A stretch of DNA of 64,000 nt from Trichopria drosophilae (taxonomy: Eukaryota > Arthropoda > Insecta > Hymenoptera > Diapriidae). Numbering within the stretch: the first letter of the stretch is position 1; each line of letters begins with the position of its first letter. Shown here in pieces: positions 31,045 through 42,848 of this stretch. The stretch is taken from the NCBI GenBank assembly GCA_030407085.1, contig CM059582.1, positions 70,823,501-70,887,500 on the forward strand, given 5' to 3'. A program made the translations under genes and the position numbers. The notes under the pieces are model-generated. The model was not told the origin of the DNA. It ran no database searches and worked only from the letters and a program-made list of their open reading frames with translations.

Positions 31045-32025
31045 CACGGTGGGCAGGAAGCGACGATAGGTTGCATAAAAATGTCGACAAAAACTGAAAG
31101 TAGGGTTGTTTTCTGGGACGGTCACAGATGAAAAATCCGTTGGATTTAAAAGCTTAGCTGCTCCTGTTTAAAAAATGTCCACGTTTTGCATATTCCTGAT
31201 ACCTTTAGGTTGTACCTTTTAGGTCCTTTCCGAACCAAACGTGTTTAGAGTTTACAAAAATAGTAGATTGTTCAACGAGGGAGCAAAATGGGTGTTTCCG
31301 ACGAGGGCGTCAATTCGCCCTCGTCGGTGAACATCTTTGCTCCCGCGTCCAAAATACTATTTTTTCACACTCTGAGCGCAAAACAGTACTATTTTTGCTC
31401 CCTATATTGCGGGAGCAAAATCGCACTTATTCTCCAAAATAACTATTTTGTTCCCGCTATACTGTGTTGCTCCCTAGGGAGAGAAAGTCTTATCTCCCGC
31501 AATATTGGGACCAAAATTAGTATTTTGCGCGGAGGGTGTGAAAAATAAATATTTTCCAACAAATTTTCAAAAGTAACTAAAAGAGACCTTGTAAATTTAG
31601 GCTTGTAGGCCAAAACTTTGCCACTCCCTTGGAAAATTCCTGAGAACAAAAAAAACTCAAGTAACAACCTATTCCTTGGGGGTGGCAACCTGCAAGCAGT
31701 GGTAACGCTCAATCCTCTCCCCTATATCATCCCAAAAGAAATGATTGATAAACCCTTGCAACTGATGTAGTTCAGGAGGATCACACTTCTAGAAGTGGGA
31801 TGGCACGCATGAATATGTCAGTCGCATTGATGAAGAACCACACCTTCCCATTGTCAAAAAAATTGAAGTATCAGGAATATGCAATCCGTGGATATTTTTA
31901 AAACAGGAGCAGCTAAGAATTCAAATCCAACGGATTTTTCATCTGTGATCGACGCAGAAAACATCCCTACTTTCAGTTTTTGTCGACATTTTTATGCAAC
32001 CTATCGTCGCTTCCTGCCCACCGTG
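31045..32025. mobile_element. Non-autonomous DNA element, 981 bp, 158-bp TIRs
   Basis: The left arm 31045-31202 begins CACGGTGGGCAGGAAGCGAC and is the inverse of 31868-32025. Flanks TAATCTATG and TAATATACA share only part of a target duplication. The interior holds a hairpin (31268-31345) and further GGGAGCAAAAT palindromes. No transposase. Superfamily not assigned. Confidence 0.75.
31268..31345. repeat. Perfect-stem hairpin inside the 981-bp element
   Basis: GGGAGCAAA pairs with TTTGCTCCC on the outer stem, and CCGACGAGGGCG pairs with CGCCCTCGTCGG on the inner stem around a TCAATT loop. Confidence 0.8.
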
Positions 32026-32410
32026 TAATATACATACTACTACGACCCAAATCCAATATAAATTTATTCCTGTGGTTTTGGTAGTTTTTTTTTTATTTTT
32101 TAGTCTAGATTTTTGTGTTGTTACAAGGGCATGGCCACTTTTAATTCACCTCAGGAAATACACATTAATGAAACAGTTCTGCTGTTGATCCAATGCGGAA
32201 TATATAAATAAAAGGAAGTATTTCGTATTGTCGACGATGTGAAAAAGTAAACAATTGATTGTAAATACGCCCTTGAGGATTTCAACGATTGCAAAAAAAC
32301 TACTCTTCCTGTTGCGATGCTCTCTACGACAAGTATTTAATGTTATGCACGTAGGGAATATTTATTAACTAATACTAGCAGTTAATAAAAAAAAGAAATA
32401 TTAAAAGAAT
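32026..32410. other. 3' flank of the small minus-strand gene
   Basis: AT-rich. TGAATAAATT directly follows the coding frame on the minus strand and may supply a poly(A) signal (about 32405). Confidence 0.4.
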
Positions 32411-32914
32411 TTATTCAAGATAATTTTTATACAGTTTGGCTTTTTGCGCTCTTGCACGACGCTTGACGTTTCTGCTGGTGCGATGACGTTCAATCGCGTC
32501 CACAGTTTGCGTGTCAATATTTATATATTTAGAATCGGGTATTTCACTGTTGTAAGCTAGATGACCAGAATCTTTTTGTAACGCTGGTGAAGCGGAGTGA
32601 TACTTATGATGTATAGATAAAAATCGCGGATCGGACCGAAAAATCTTAGTGGTTAGAAATTTACGATTAATGTCTATATCACACGGGATAAGTTTCCAAA
32701 CAGTTGGCTTTACAATAATAACGGATTTCAAACGATTAGAAACTAAGTCCTCTTCGATCTGACAAGTCTCATTTGGTGGACGAGCGTACTCTTGTACTGA
32801 GTCGGGATCTATCGCGTCACATTCGAAAAGTTCGTCGAGATTACGCTTACGCACTGTGCGGCGACGGACGTTTTCGCGTATTGCGTCTTCTGTTTTTTGG
32901 ACCGGCGATGACAT
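32411..32914 (-). CDS. 167-aa basic protein of unknown function, related in part to 7968-8531
   Basis: Not recognised. An intact frame with an ATG at 32914. Residues 14-25 are Arg-rich (ENVRRRTVRKRN), 27-56 acidic, and 65-101 hold VIIVKPTVWKLIP, IDINRKFLTTKIF and DPRFLSI. Residues 143-165 form a basic tail. The middle block follows the same order as residues 59-109 of the 187-aa protein (VVLDP..FIP, IDVEYLITPNYF, DPRLIPV), and both end in Arg/Lys-rich tails, so I infer a shared family. A minus-strand TATAAAT near 33582, with ATTGG boxes close by, could be its promoter, about 0.67 kb upstream as in the other locus. No signal peptide or membrane segment. Confidence 0.6.
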   Translation of the reverse strand: MSSPVQKTEDAIRENVRRRTVRKRNLDELFECDAIDPDSVQEYARPPNETCQIEEDLVSNRLKSVIIVKPTVWKLIPCDIDINRKFLTTKIFRSDPRFLSIHHKYHSASPALQKDSGHLAYNSEIPDSKYINIDTQTVDAIERHRTSRNVKRRARAQKAKLYKNYLE

Positions 32915-33650
32915 AAATCACGCACTGACTCTAATTTATAATTGCGTTAAAAAAAATAGAGCCACGGTAGCAGCAGGCTGTATAAGGTCACTTACGGATG
33001 ACAATCCTGTCTTGCAGACGGATTAGGATTGCAGAAGAAACGGGGAGACTTACGGGTGCCTACCAAGCTGGTGGCACGGACGTAAGGATGCTCCTTAGAT
33101 GCCTGTTCGCCCAGTTGAAAAGAAATTATGAGGTAAGGTCCTCCACTCGATGATATTGTATAAGTGGCCGACCTTACAGGCAGCCCAGATGAAATCTCGA
33201 GAGATGTTTTTGTGTCGTTGTCGTCCTTGAGAGTATTTACGACCTTGAGTGGTATATACGGTAATGTGTTCCAGGTACTGAAAGGGATTAATTGAAGTCC
33301 TTAAAAGGACTGATCGAATATAGTTAGTTTCTAGTAGTTAACTAGATTGCGGTCATGGACCACTGATTGGATGCTGTATATATCACGTAGATTTCGGTAT
33401 ATTGGGTCCAATGCCGAACTCGATCTCGTGAAGCGTAACTAGTGATGGTCCTAAGTCTTCCGGATGCTGCTAGTACCAATAACCTCCTGGATGTTCGGAT
33501 ATTCTAAAGTTGTCGACTGTTGCAAGTGCCAAAGTTGAAGGTTGAACTTTGAATATTTTTCCATTGGAAACGCCCGTAATTTATACCCTGACCGAGCACA
33601 GAGTTTACACTGATTGGCTCGCGGCTATACGGTGGGGGGTTAATAATATG
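32915..33650 (-). promoter_or_regulatory. Leader and promoter region of the 167-aa gene
   Basis: On the minus strand a CCAATCAG box (about 33612-33625) and GTATAAATTACGG (about 33575-33587) precede a roughly 650-bp leader that includes the hairpin TCAGTCCTTTTAAGGACT near 33300. The 7056-7968 leader has a comparable TCAGTCCTTTTTTCCTAAGG. Start site not determined. Confidence 0.4.
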
Positions 33651-35756
33651 GGTAAAAAATGAATTTATGTTTTTTAATAAATAAATATGAGTTCCTGTTT
33701 CCTGACTTTCGTTGTTTTAAGATTTATTAAATAGTCGATAATAAAATGTTCTATATTTTGTGTGAAAATTAGCTTTTTCTATTCAGACATGCTAAGTTTG
33801 CTAGTTTCTAATATTAATCAGGATTCAGACTCATTCCTACATTTTAACCCTTTTTTTGCTTCTAAACTTGTGAATTTTTAACTACTAAAAAATTCATGGT
33901 ACTCTCTTTATACATTTAATTTAACGTTTCATGTTTAACGATTCTTCTGTATTGAATGCTTATTAGTTTCTAATGCTGCTTTTTTTAGTCTGTTCCACAT
34001 AAACATTTTTTATGTCATTTCTCCTGGGCTATATTAATACGTGAACAGAACTTAAAAAATCATCATAAAAAAATCGTCTTAAGTAAAAATATCTGTATTC
34101 TGATATACGAGTTATGATGCCTATGGTCCAGTGTCTTGAAAAAATACCTTGGAACTTAGTTTAGTGCACATCTTCGTAAAAAAATCATTTCTATTTTCGA
34201 ATGCATAACTGAACAATTTAAATTTTAATTTTAATTCCGAAATACTCGTAATTCTCGGAATTACATTTAAATGCTCTGTTAACTCTTGTATTTGAATATT
34301 TACTTTTAAATTTTCGTGCCACTTTGTTTGTTTATTGACTCCTGTTACCTCAAGTGTGTGTGATTCCGATGTTTATACTTGCGTAAGTATAATTCCGTAT
34401 TTGGCGCGAAATAGATTTAATTTGTATATTGTAATTTGTGTGTTCTAATTTTTCACTCTTATATTCTCCTGTGAGTCGAAATTACGCGTTCTCGTTTCTG
34501 CGCCCATTTTTTAACGCGTGGCACGTCCGCCACATTCCTAATATAATTTCATTTATTTCTTTTTCATTTAACATTATGCTTATTTGCCAAAGTACCACGG
34601 TATATTTTATCCGCCAGTAATATTATATACAATAAAAATTTTAAAAGCAGATAAATTATTGACTTCCAATACCGTACTAGTATTAGATCAATTTCATCAT
34701 AATTTTGCATTTCCTTTATTTTGTTAGCATTGAACTTACTAATTTCCTATTACCTATCAAACGCCAAAACGATATTTTATTTAATTCTTTACACCGGTAA
34801 TCTACTATTTAACTAAATATTAAATCGGTACATTATTAAAAACATTCATTAAGACAACCACAATCAATAAATTAATATTCAACGTATTGGTTATACAAGT
34901 ACACTTGGTATTTACACTTAATTTTCGTTAATTTATATTCACAATTTTTTTTATCCAAATATAATTTATTTATAATTAGTATTTTTATTTTAGACCAAAT
35001 TAATCCATTATTATTTATTACTTTCATTAAAATTAATTTAGTTAGGGTTAAAAAAAGACGAAAAATTATTTATTATATTTATAAATTGTTTATTTTCATT
35101 ATTATTTATTTTTCTTTATTTTCCTATTTATTATTTTCTAAATAAAATTGAAACGTTTGTAAAGTTTCAAATTATTAAATTTAGAATTTAAATACAACAG
35201 AAAACTAAAAAAAAAATTATAAAAATATCATAAAACTAATAAAAAGATGTGAAGAGAACAAAAAATTAATTCATTAATCCGTAATTTCAAATGGATTACT
35301 TCCGTTGTATAAATTCCAATTTTAATTAGATAATTATTATTATGGGTTGCGGTAATTATTTCAAATTAAAGTCGAGTATTTCTTTATTATAAATATTTAA
35401 ATTAAAGAGTTCATTTTCATTTACATTTCGTGGGTGAGATATTGCTATCGACCGAGGATCATTTACGCCGACAATGTCAACATTGAATGTTTACATTTGC
35501 ATCTCTGATTTCAAAACGAAAGTTCAAAAACTTATTTCTTTATAAAATATCGGTATATCATTGGCGCAACATTCAACTATACTATATTTTTAAAATTTGA
35601 ATAAACTAGTGAATTCTAATTAAAAGGAATATCCAATAAACATTGAAACAAATTAATCCTAAAAATGTTGAGTTTAAATCATAATTTACGGTAATAATTA
35701 CTTTTAGTTTTAATATAAGACGACTTCAAATTAATTTAAAAGCTTTTAAATATCAT
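33651..35756. other. Long AT-rich stretch, nothing recognised
   Basis: No frame with motifs, no clear repeat structure. Many short A/T tracts. Confidence 0.5.
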
Positions 35757-35758
35757 TA

Positions 35759-36079
35759 CAGTCGAGCCTCGGATTATGGACTTCCCTCTTATGGACTATC
35801 TGTTTTATGGACTTTTTTCTCCCCCAATTATGGACTTTTCCCTCTGTCGCTGTTTATCGCCTTCCCCCACTTTTGTGCTTACCGAGGTTCTTCGGGTTCT
35901 TAATACATATACATACATACAATACATATGTACATGTGCCGCCTTTCACTCGTACTTGTAGCGCATGCGCTTTAGTCAGAACGAAAGGCGACGAAGTAGG
36001 GGAAGCGCTCTCTCCCCTTCATTGACCATATTCGGGATCGGAGCATTCCCGACGAGTCCATGATACGGAGGCTCGACTG
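35759..36079. mobile_element. Pogo/Tigger-like MITE, 321 bp, TA target
   Basis: Left end CAGTCGAGCCTCGGATTATG and right end CATGATACGGAGGCTCGACTG are inverse and flanked by TA (35757-35758 and 36080-36081). CAGT(C/T)GAGCCTC ends are typical of pogo/Tigger relatives. Frames inside are not genes. Confidence 0.75.
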
Positions 36080-36081
36080 TA

Positions 36082-39000
36082 TTCTATTATTTTTATTTTT
36101 AAATCAGTTCAATTTTCAAGGCCGTTGTTTACTTTTGGCTTCTGTGTATTGTCGCCGTGACCTCCCTTGTCCCTCCGGCCGCGGTAAACAATGTTTAAAC
36201 TTTTCATCGAACTTTTATCTTTGTTTACCGGTCTTCGAATTTGAACAATTTCACTGACTTTGGTTTGTTGTCATTTGTACCGGTTATTTTTTTAACTTTT
36301 ATGGTTTCCAGGACTGATGCAAAATAACTTAGCACATTTACAATTTTAATAAGTTAACATCAAAATAATACAGATCAATTTATATTTTCAATTATTTGTT
36401 TAAATTCTTTCTCCAAAAATTCTCGTCTCTTTCAGAGTTTCTTTTAATTAATTTCTTTTGTTTACTAAATTTAACTTTTATGAATTTTTACCGATTATTT
36501 TCTTTTAATTACTCAAATTGTACTAATTAAATCACTATATGCTACTATCACGCACGATCCTAATATCCGTCATAAATATAAAACATTAAAAGGTATCAAT
36601 ATTAGTAATATTCGAAACTCTGCTACCGGTATTCTTATATTTTTCAACAATTTTAGCTTTTTATTTCTGATTCACCTTTATTATTTTTTTATTAATTTGT
36701 TTTCTGTAATGAAGTATGGAAAAATGTCATATCAATGATTTACTATTTATTTTAGTACGGGCGCCATTTATAACGGTATTATTGTATAAAACATGACCGT
36801 TACCTTCGGGAATTTTCTACATCCGGTAACTAAAAGTAACTTGAATGTTTAATAAAAGATTGAATAATAAAATGTTAGTTCGAGTAACGAAACTCCACAA
36901 AAATAGTACGAATACAGGAAAGGTAAAATAAATAATACAAAGTAATTTTTAATTAGAAGTTTAGATATAAATTATTCAATGTAATAGATAAACCAATTTT
37001 GGGATCAAATTAACACTTGAAGGACTTACAGTTTTGTTGAATATCGTACTAAAATCCGTCCTTATAAAATGTATTCGGTTGTCGGTAACCTCATCTTTTT
37101 GGCACAACACACCGGAATTTGAGTTCAAATTATTTTGACTTAGTAGCGGTAAGACATTCGCTACTATTTATTAAAAACGAATTTAATACGAGGAATCGGT
37201 ATTCTCTCCAATCAATCAATTAAATAATTTATTGGAGGATATTACTTCGCGAAATGAACAATAAATCGTAATGGTACGAATCGGTAGGAATTTACGTTAC
37301 AGAAAATCGAAATTTAATTTATCGGACCTGTTAGCGTGATCGTTGAACGAAGACTGATCAGACTGATCAGTATAGATTATAGATTTGGTATCTACGCGCT
37401 CTGCTTAACCGCCCGAATACCGACACTATTAAACCTGCAGAAGATTTAAATTATTTGGTTATCGAAACCGGTAATTATCGATACAGGACAACAAATTGGA
37501 ATCGAGAGGACAACTTCGACGCGTTAGAAGTGACAAGTTGCCAGAAATCTCCAAATGTATCCTCCACCTCCACAGAATAATGCCAAGAAGTGGACTAATA
37601 GAGTGTGTCCACTGACGTGTTGATAACACAACTCCTTGCAGCATCGTTGTGATCGTTCAGATTTTGTAAAATTTTGATGATTCCGTTGTTAATGACGAAA
37701 TATTACTGTAGTCAGGTTGAATAGCGGTAATCGAATACAGTATTATAGCGAGTCGGAACAATAATAAGATTTTTAAGTTCTGTCAAACCCAAGTGATATT
37801 CCGTCCAGCGGTACAGCATCCTACCTTACCGACTCGTACATCAGAAGCATAACAAAAATAGATCAACTAATTAATTTCAAATATAAGATTCGGACATGGA
37901 TTTGAGTACGTCAGTTCACCAGGAGGTATTATTTAAAAATAATTATGAATGAATAAATCGTTAAATAATAAAAAAAAGACTAATTAAGTTAATGTAAGTT
38001 TTTAACGGATCCCCTTCAACCATCACGCTTAGATCATTTTGTCAACGGTATTTGTAACAGGTGACATGAAAAGAACACTGTTACAATATATATCCAATTC
38101 AGCAATATTCCGATGACACTCGTTATACCCCGTAGGGTATAACCATCAGTAGATGGTTGACCGAGGAATTCTTTATGACCGAATGAAAATTCCATTTCTG
38201 CGATGGGTGCGCGACGGCACCTAAATCAAAGTAATGTCACCGTGTTTCACTGATTCCTTTTGAATTTTCTGTTACAGTTTCGTAATTTTCTGATAATATA
38301 ACGTAATGGTACTTTCTGTTACAGAATTTAGTAGAATTCTGTTACTTCGGTAACATAAAAGTATCCGAAATTTCTGAACATTTATAACAGTGTATGAAAA
38401 ATTTATAAATTGAATTAAAATCATAAAATTCAAATAAAAAGAATTATAAATGAATGTCTCGAAACTCGCACTGGTTTATATTGTTTTCAGTAAGTTATTT
38501 ATTCTTTAAAAATATAACTATATCATCAATTATTTTGTAAGTTATTGTTAATAGTTAAAACAATACCTTCAAAACTGCTAAACAAAAATGTTTAAAACGT
38601 TTATTTCATGAAATGTGAGATTATATCGGAAAAAACGCGTGTTCTACTATGTTTTGCATTTACTTTTACGCTACATTTTCCTGAATTTCTATTTAAGTGA
38701 TATTTATATAATTATATAATTGTTATAAATATAATACGTGTCTCCGGATGTAAGCTCGATCCTGCATTTTCTTCTCTGTGATAATTTTGGAATAAATCTA
38801 ATAATATTTTGGAATAAATTTTTAACATAAAATTGCAACTTTAACAGTTTTATGAAGAACAGTAACTCTGAAATTGTTTAATAAAATTTTATGGTAATTT
38901 ACGATATTAAAGTCTGCTTATTCGTTCGTGAAATACAATTATTATAAATTTTTTTTGTAACAGGTACATATATTAGTAAATACGAGTAATTACGGAAACA

Positions 39001-40489
39001 AAATCTCTATTTCTGTTATTTTTTTATATTAATACAAACAAATGTGATGAATAGATTCTGTTGGTCGAAGATAATAGAAACATACTAAAAATTACGGTAT
39101 TTTAACAGTTTTATAGTTTTCCAAAATCGACTGCCACGTATGCCAGTAATCTTCAAATCATTCTTATACATAGATGTGTGTTTTCTAGGTTATCTTTTGA
39201 CATTTGCACCGTATTGCGTTCAGTGCACGAGCATCATAACCCATTAAATTAATTTTAAAAATATGTTGAGATGTTTCTTCTATTTTTATTAATTCGGAGA
39301 AGTGATAATTTTCTAATTTAGCAGATAAAAATGTGTAAGGTACACGTATCACGTGTAGAAGTTTTTTATACCAATTTTTTTAATAGTACCTCGACCATTC
39401 CTAAATTGTTACATTTTATTACAATTTCAGATACGCATTTAAAACAAATATTGTTAGGACAAATCTCTTCCTGTATGAATATGAGGATAGGCGAAGGCGA
39501 GGGTGACTTTCACATTCGAGTAAAATCATCGTTTCACATGCATCAAAGATTATATTATGCTACAAGTTTGGCTAAAATATATCAAAGGACAGTAAAATAA
39601 TGTTTTCGCACCCTGGAATATAAACTACTAATTCGTAACAAGGGTGAAAAATGAACTTTTTCGAAATTTTAGTTATGTATAATTTTCTATATCTACCATT
39701 TTTTGACATGTTTCATAGAATAATAACGTTATAATATAAATGAACGTGAAGCGATTCAATCGGCGCCAAATTTATCTAATGTTAAATTTCAAAATATGTT
39801 CCGAATTTCGAAATCCATGCAAAGTATCATTTCCGAAAAATTTGTTGTTGAAAATGATCTCACTCTCAGATTTTTTACATTATATCACATTTTCGAGAAA
39901 AGTGAAGTTAAAAATGTAAAAATTTGAATTTTTACTAACATAATTTGATTTTTATTTGCAAACACAACGAAATTTTCTGTCAACAAGAGCAGTATCATTT
40001 CGGATATATCTTTGGTGCTGAAAAAGATAACGCTCTGAGAATTTTTCATCACAATTATCCATTACCGAGCAAAGTGACCTTATATATTTCAAACCGCTTT
40101 ATTGACATTACCTTGATTTTTCTTTGGACAAAATGAGATGTGCTTTGACAAGTGTAATATAATTTCCGAATTATTTTTGTGCTGAAAACGACGGTTCTCA
40201 CAAAATTTTCGTATTTCGTTACCTTTTTTCGAAAAATACGATTTAATGAAAATTTCCTTCTGCTGTAAAAAATTAAAAGAATACATGACAGAATGTATTT
40301 TTATCGAAACAGTATTCAAACTGCAAATTTACTCCTTTTTGTAATTGTTTCATACGAATGTGAATGCTATCATCGCCTTCGTCTTGTGCTTTCCCGCATT
40401 TGTATCCAAAAAGACTATTTTACCTATTTTATACGTACTCCACTGATAACGTATAAAATAGTTTTAATAATAAAAACTGCCCGTGCGAC
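36082..40489. other. Long AT-rich stretch, no gene found
   Basis: No coding motif on either strand. Between about 36600 and 37530 the motif CGGTA/TACCG is strikingly frequent. Around 38110-38160 are two small hairpins (ATACCCCGTAGGGTAT and ACCATCAGTAGATGGT). From 38270 to 38390 CTGTTAC recurs. None of these matches a known feature. Confidence 0.45.
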
Positions 40490-40640
40490 CACGTTGCGAA
40501 AATCGAGACAACACAACCAGCGAGGACTCACTCGATCGAGTTTATTGTACCAACTAAATTTAGGGCGCGTCCCTCTCAGCGCGGCATGTCACTCAACTGA
40601 AGCAACGCCATCTAGCGTTTCCAACACACCTACTCGTTCC
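40490..40640 (-). mobile_element. Possible LTR end of a Gypsy-like element
   Basis: The minus strand reads TGTTGGAAACGCTAGATGGCG to ACAATAAACTCGATCGAG and on to CGATTTTCGCA, followed by ACG TGGTCGCACGGG, which has a TGG-type primer-site look. Boundaries and a second LTR are not found. Confidence 0.3.
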
Positions 40641-40675
40641 ATCTTTCTTCCCCTACCTAGCTACCTAACTATCTC

Positions 40676-40735
40676 TCTCATTTCTCTCTCTCTCTCTCTT
40701 TCTCTTTCTCTCTTTCTCTCTTTCTCTTTCTTTAC
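40676..40735. repeat. (TC)n microsatellite
   Basis: TCTCTCTC and TTTCTC runs. Confidence 0.85.
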
Positions 40736-40971
40736 ATTATACCATACAATATGTACATTTAAACTTATGATCTAACGCACCATTACAACGTACTGATGGG
40801 ATCTGTACTAGAACTTGCGATTGGACGCTTTGAGGCCTATTGCTTTGCAAAGCAAGACGATATGTCATGATTGGTATTCATAGGGCTGCGTCTCGGCGAA
40901 CATAGTCTGCCATCATTACATGGTAAGTCGCAATAGAAGACTCATCGCCTTGATTGTCATGACGTGAGGAT

Positions 40972-41142
40972 ATGATCGCCGAGAGGCAGTCCTATAAACG
41001 CCAACCAGAACGTAGCATTGGTACGGCCAAAGCTACACGTATAGGTGACATCGCAAACGCTATGTCGCAACTCGCGATCAAGGCGCCTCGTTCAGAAATG
41101 TTTATCCGTGCAGGCACGGTCCATAAACCAGGAGATAATAAT
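40972..41142 (+). other. Possible short exon with strong splice donor
   Basis: An open frame of 57 codons (IAERQSYKRQPERSIG, RIGDIANAMSQLAIKAPRSE) with balanced composition ends at a textbook donor GTAAGTGAGTAAG at 41143. Not recognised. It could equally be transposon-derived. No acceptor partner can be assigned. Confidence 0.25.
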
Positions 41143-41172
41143 GTAAGTGAGTAAGAACAAGAGATTCACAGA

Positions 41173-41406
41173 GAATGAGTTTCACCTGGTCCGATAGCTC
41201 CCGCCTGAACGGAAACAGAAGACACAGATGTACAGTTTTGGTCAACAATTAAACCGTGATCACGTGCAGACGAAACTAATGGAATATCTCTTCCTCGAAT
41301 AGCTATTCGCAGATTTGAAAAGTCAAATTTAGCATGAAGTTTGGAGTTAGCGATCAGTAATAATTGAGATTTATCAGGATTTACGATAAGCGCATTAGCA
41401 GCTGCT
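41173..41406 (-). pseudogene. Non-LTR retrotransposon RT fragment
   Basis: The minus strand is open for 78 codons from 41406: ANALIVNPDKSQLLLIANSK, then RIAIRGRDIPLVSSARDHGLIVD. N-P-x-K-S-Q and the I-x-x-R-x-x-I-P-x-x-x-S-A-R-D-x-G-L-x-x-D pattern lie just after the FADD motif in CR1/Jockey RTs. There is no start codon because it is a fragment. It ends where the GGGTGGGTC sequence begins. Confidence 0.65.
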
Positions 41407-41978
41407 CAATAGGGTGGGTCAAAAAAAAAAACTTTTTCGAATTCGACTTCGGCCCGGGGTGGAAAATGTTGTGTCTGTTTTCAGTATCACCTCTGAAAAT
41501 TTTCATTTCGATCGAACAATATCTTTGGTTCCCACAACGGCGTCAAAAATTCTGAAAAAGTGGCACAGCCCTTCGAGCTTAGGCAATTCCGCAAAAACAC
41601 TCACTGCGCATCATTTTCTCGGTAAAGTGATGTAAAGCAAAGAACAAGATCATAAAAGTACAGCAAAAACCTTCATTAACTATATTTTGTTTTGAAAGTG
41701 TTTATTTCACAATAACTAATAAAGTACAAAAATGCACAAAAGTTGTATTATACACTGCAAAAGCTAGGGTATTTTAAAACATTTACATGGTTTTTCCCAC
41801 TTGAGATCCTTGCACTAGCTTATAATAAAACAAATCAGCTAAAACAAATATTTTAATTCGAAACACATTACAGTAAATCATTTTGTACACCAGTGAGGGA
41901 CCAGTTTTTACAGAGTTAATATTTCATTTCTTTTGTTTCACATTTTACCAGATTATATAATCCATATCACAGTTATAC
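41407..41978 (+). other. Possible 5' end of the broken gene's transposon
   Basis: Starts with ATAGGGTGGGTCAAAAAAAAAA, which looks like a DNA-transposon terminus. No matching inverse was found to the right. Otherwise AT-rich. Confidence 0.3.
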
Positions 41979-42395
41979 GTGACGTCTGTTGTCAACAGGG
42001 CAAAACAGAAGTGCTTTGTAGTAGATACCCCGTCTGAGCTGAGTGAACGGGTACTCCCTACAGCCGGTGACGTGCTGAGGTTCATCCTGCACGTTCGTTA
42101 TGAGATCATGGCCGCAAACGGAAATAAACAAAACCCGTCTTTGAATGAAGTAGCTAATGTCGTTGCTAAACGACTTGAGGAATTGCGGTGCAAGGCATCC
42201 ATTCCCACGATGGATCTGAAAAAGATAAAAGATAAAATTAAAACTTTGAATAGTAAGTACATGAAAATAAAAGCTTACCCACCTGGTCGTAAGGATTCAT
42301 TCTCTGTCCAAATTCTTATAAGACAATTTAAATCTGAAGCATGTAAGATTTTTGAAATAGCTGCCTATCCATGCGATCTTACGTTGTCACAATAT
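41979..42395 (+). pseudogene. Broken gene of unknown DDE-like family, part 1
   Basis: An open segment with FVVDTPSELSERVLPTAGDV, LRFILHVRYEI, NPSLNEVANVVAKRLEEL and KDKIKTLNSKYMKIKAYPPG, ending FEIAAYPCDLTLSQY at the retrotransposon. With the insert and one ACAATAT removed it continues CKCETHKKVPPREQQFLLDQ at 47229. I recall uncharacterised arthropod and cnidarian proteins with this C-C-C, KVP-x-x-E-x-x-F-L-x-D-Q layout. That is memory, not a search result. Start codon uncertain. Confidence 0.55.
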
Positions 42396-42848
42396 ACATT
42401 GACGCGGTGAGTAAGACAGTCACGTTTTCCTGAGCTCTTCATTTCTGTGAGATTATCCCATTAAAATAATCTTTTGGGAGTCTGAATTTCAGTGACGGAC
42501 CTCCAGAGTTGCTCGGATTATTGCTCATTGTAGTGTTTTGGCTTTTCCGAGTGTGACTCTGGTGTAAAACATCGATTTTCTCAATCTATGAAAATTGTCA
42601 ACGGTTAAAGGAATTATTCATTTGCTTAAACCTGTGTGCCACGTGTATTGTGACGTCACCTCTGTGGAACTGTCAAAAGAACGTTATTATCACGGACAAG
42701 GAACACCGCGACACGTGGAGCAAATTTTGACATCGATAATTGTCAGTCCTGGAAACAGAGCAAGTATACGTGGGAAGTGTTGTGCGATTGTTATAATTTA
42801 TTTTGTTTCGACTTTCATCTATTTGCGGTCATATTTTATGCCTAATTT

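Noticed and set aside
39331..39600. 89-aa plus-strand frame
   Set aside because: No motif, in a long AT-rich non-coding stretch.
40293..40775. 160-aa plus-strand frame
   Set aside because: It ends in the translated (TC)n tract and overlaps a possible LTR. No protein motif.
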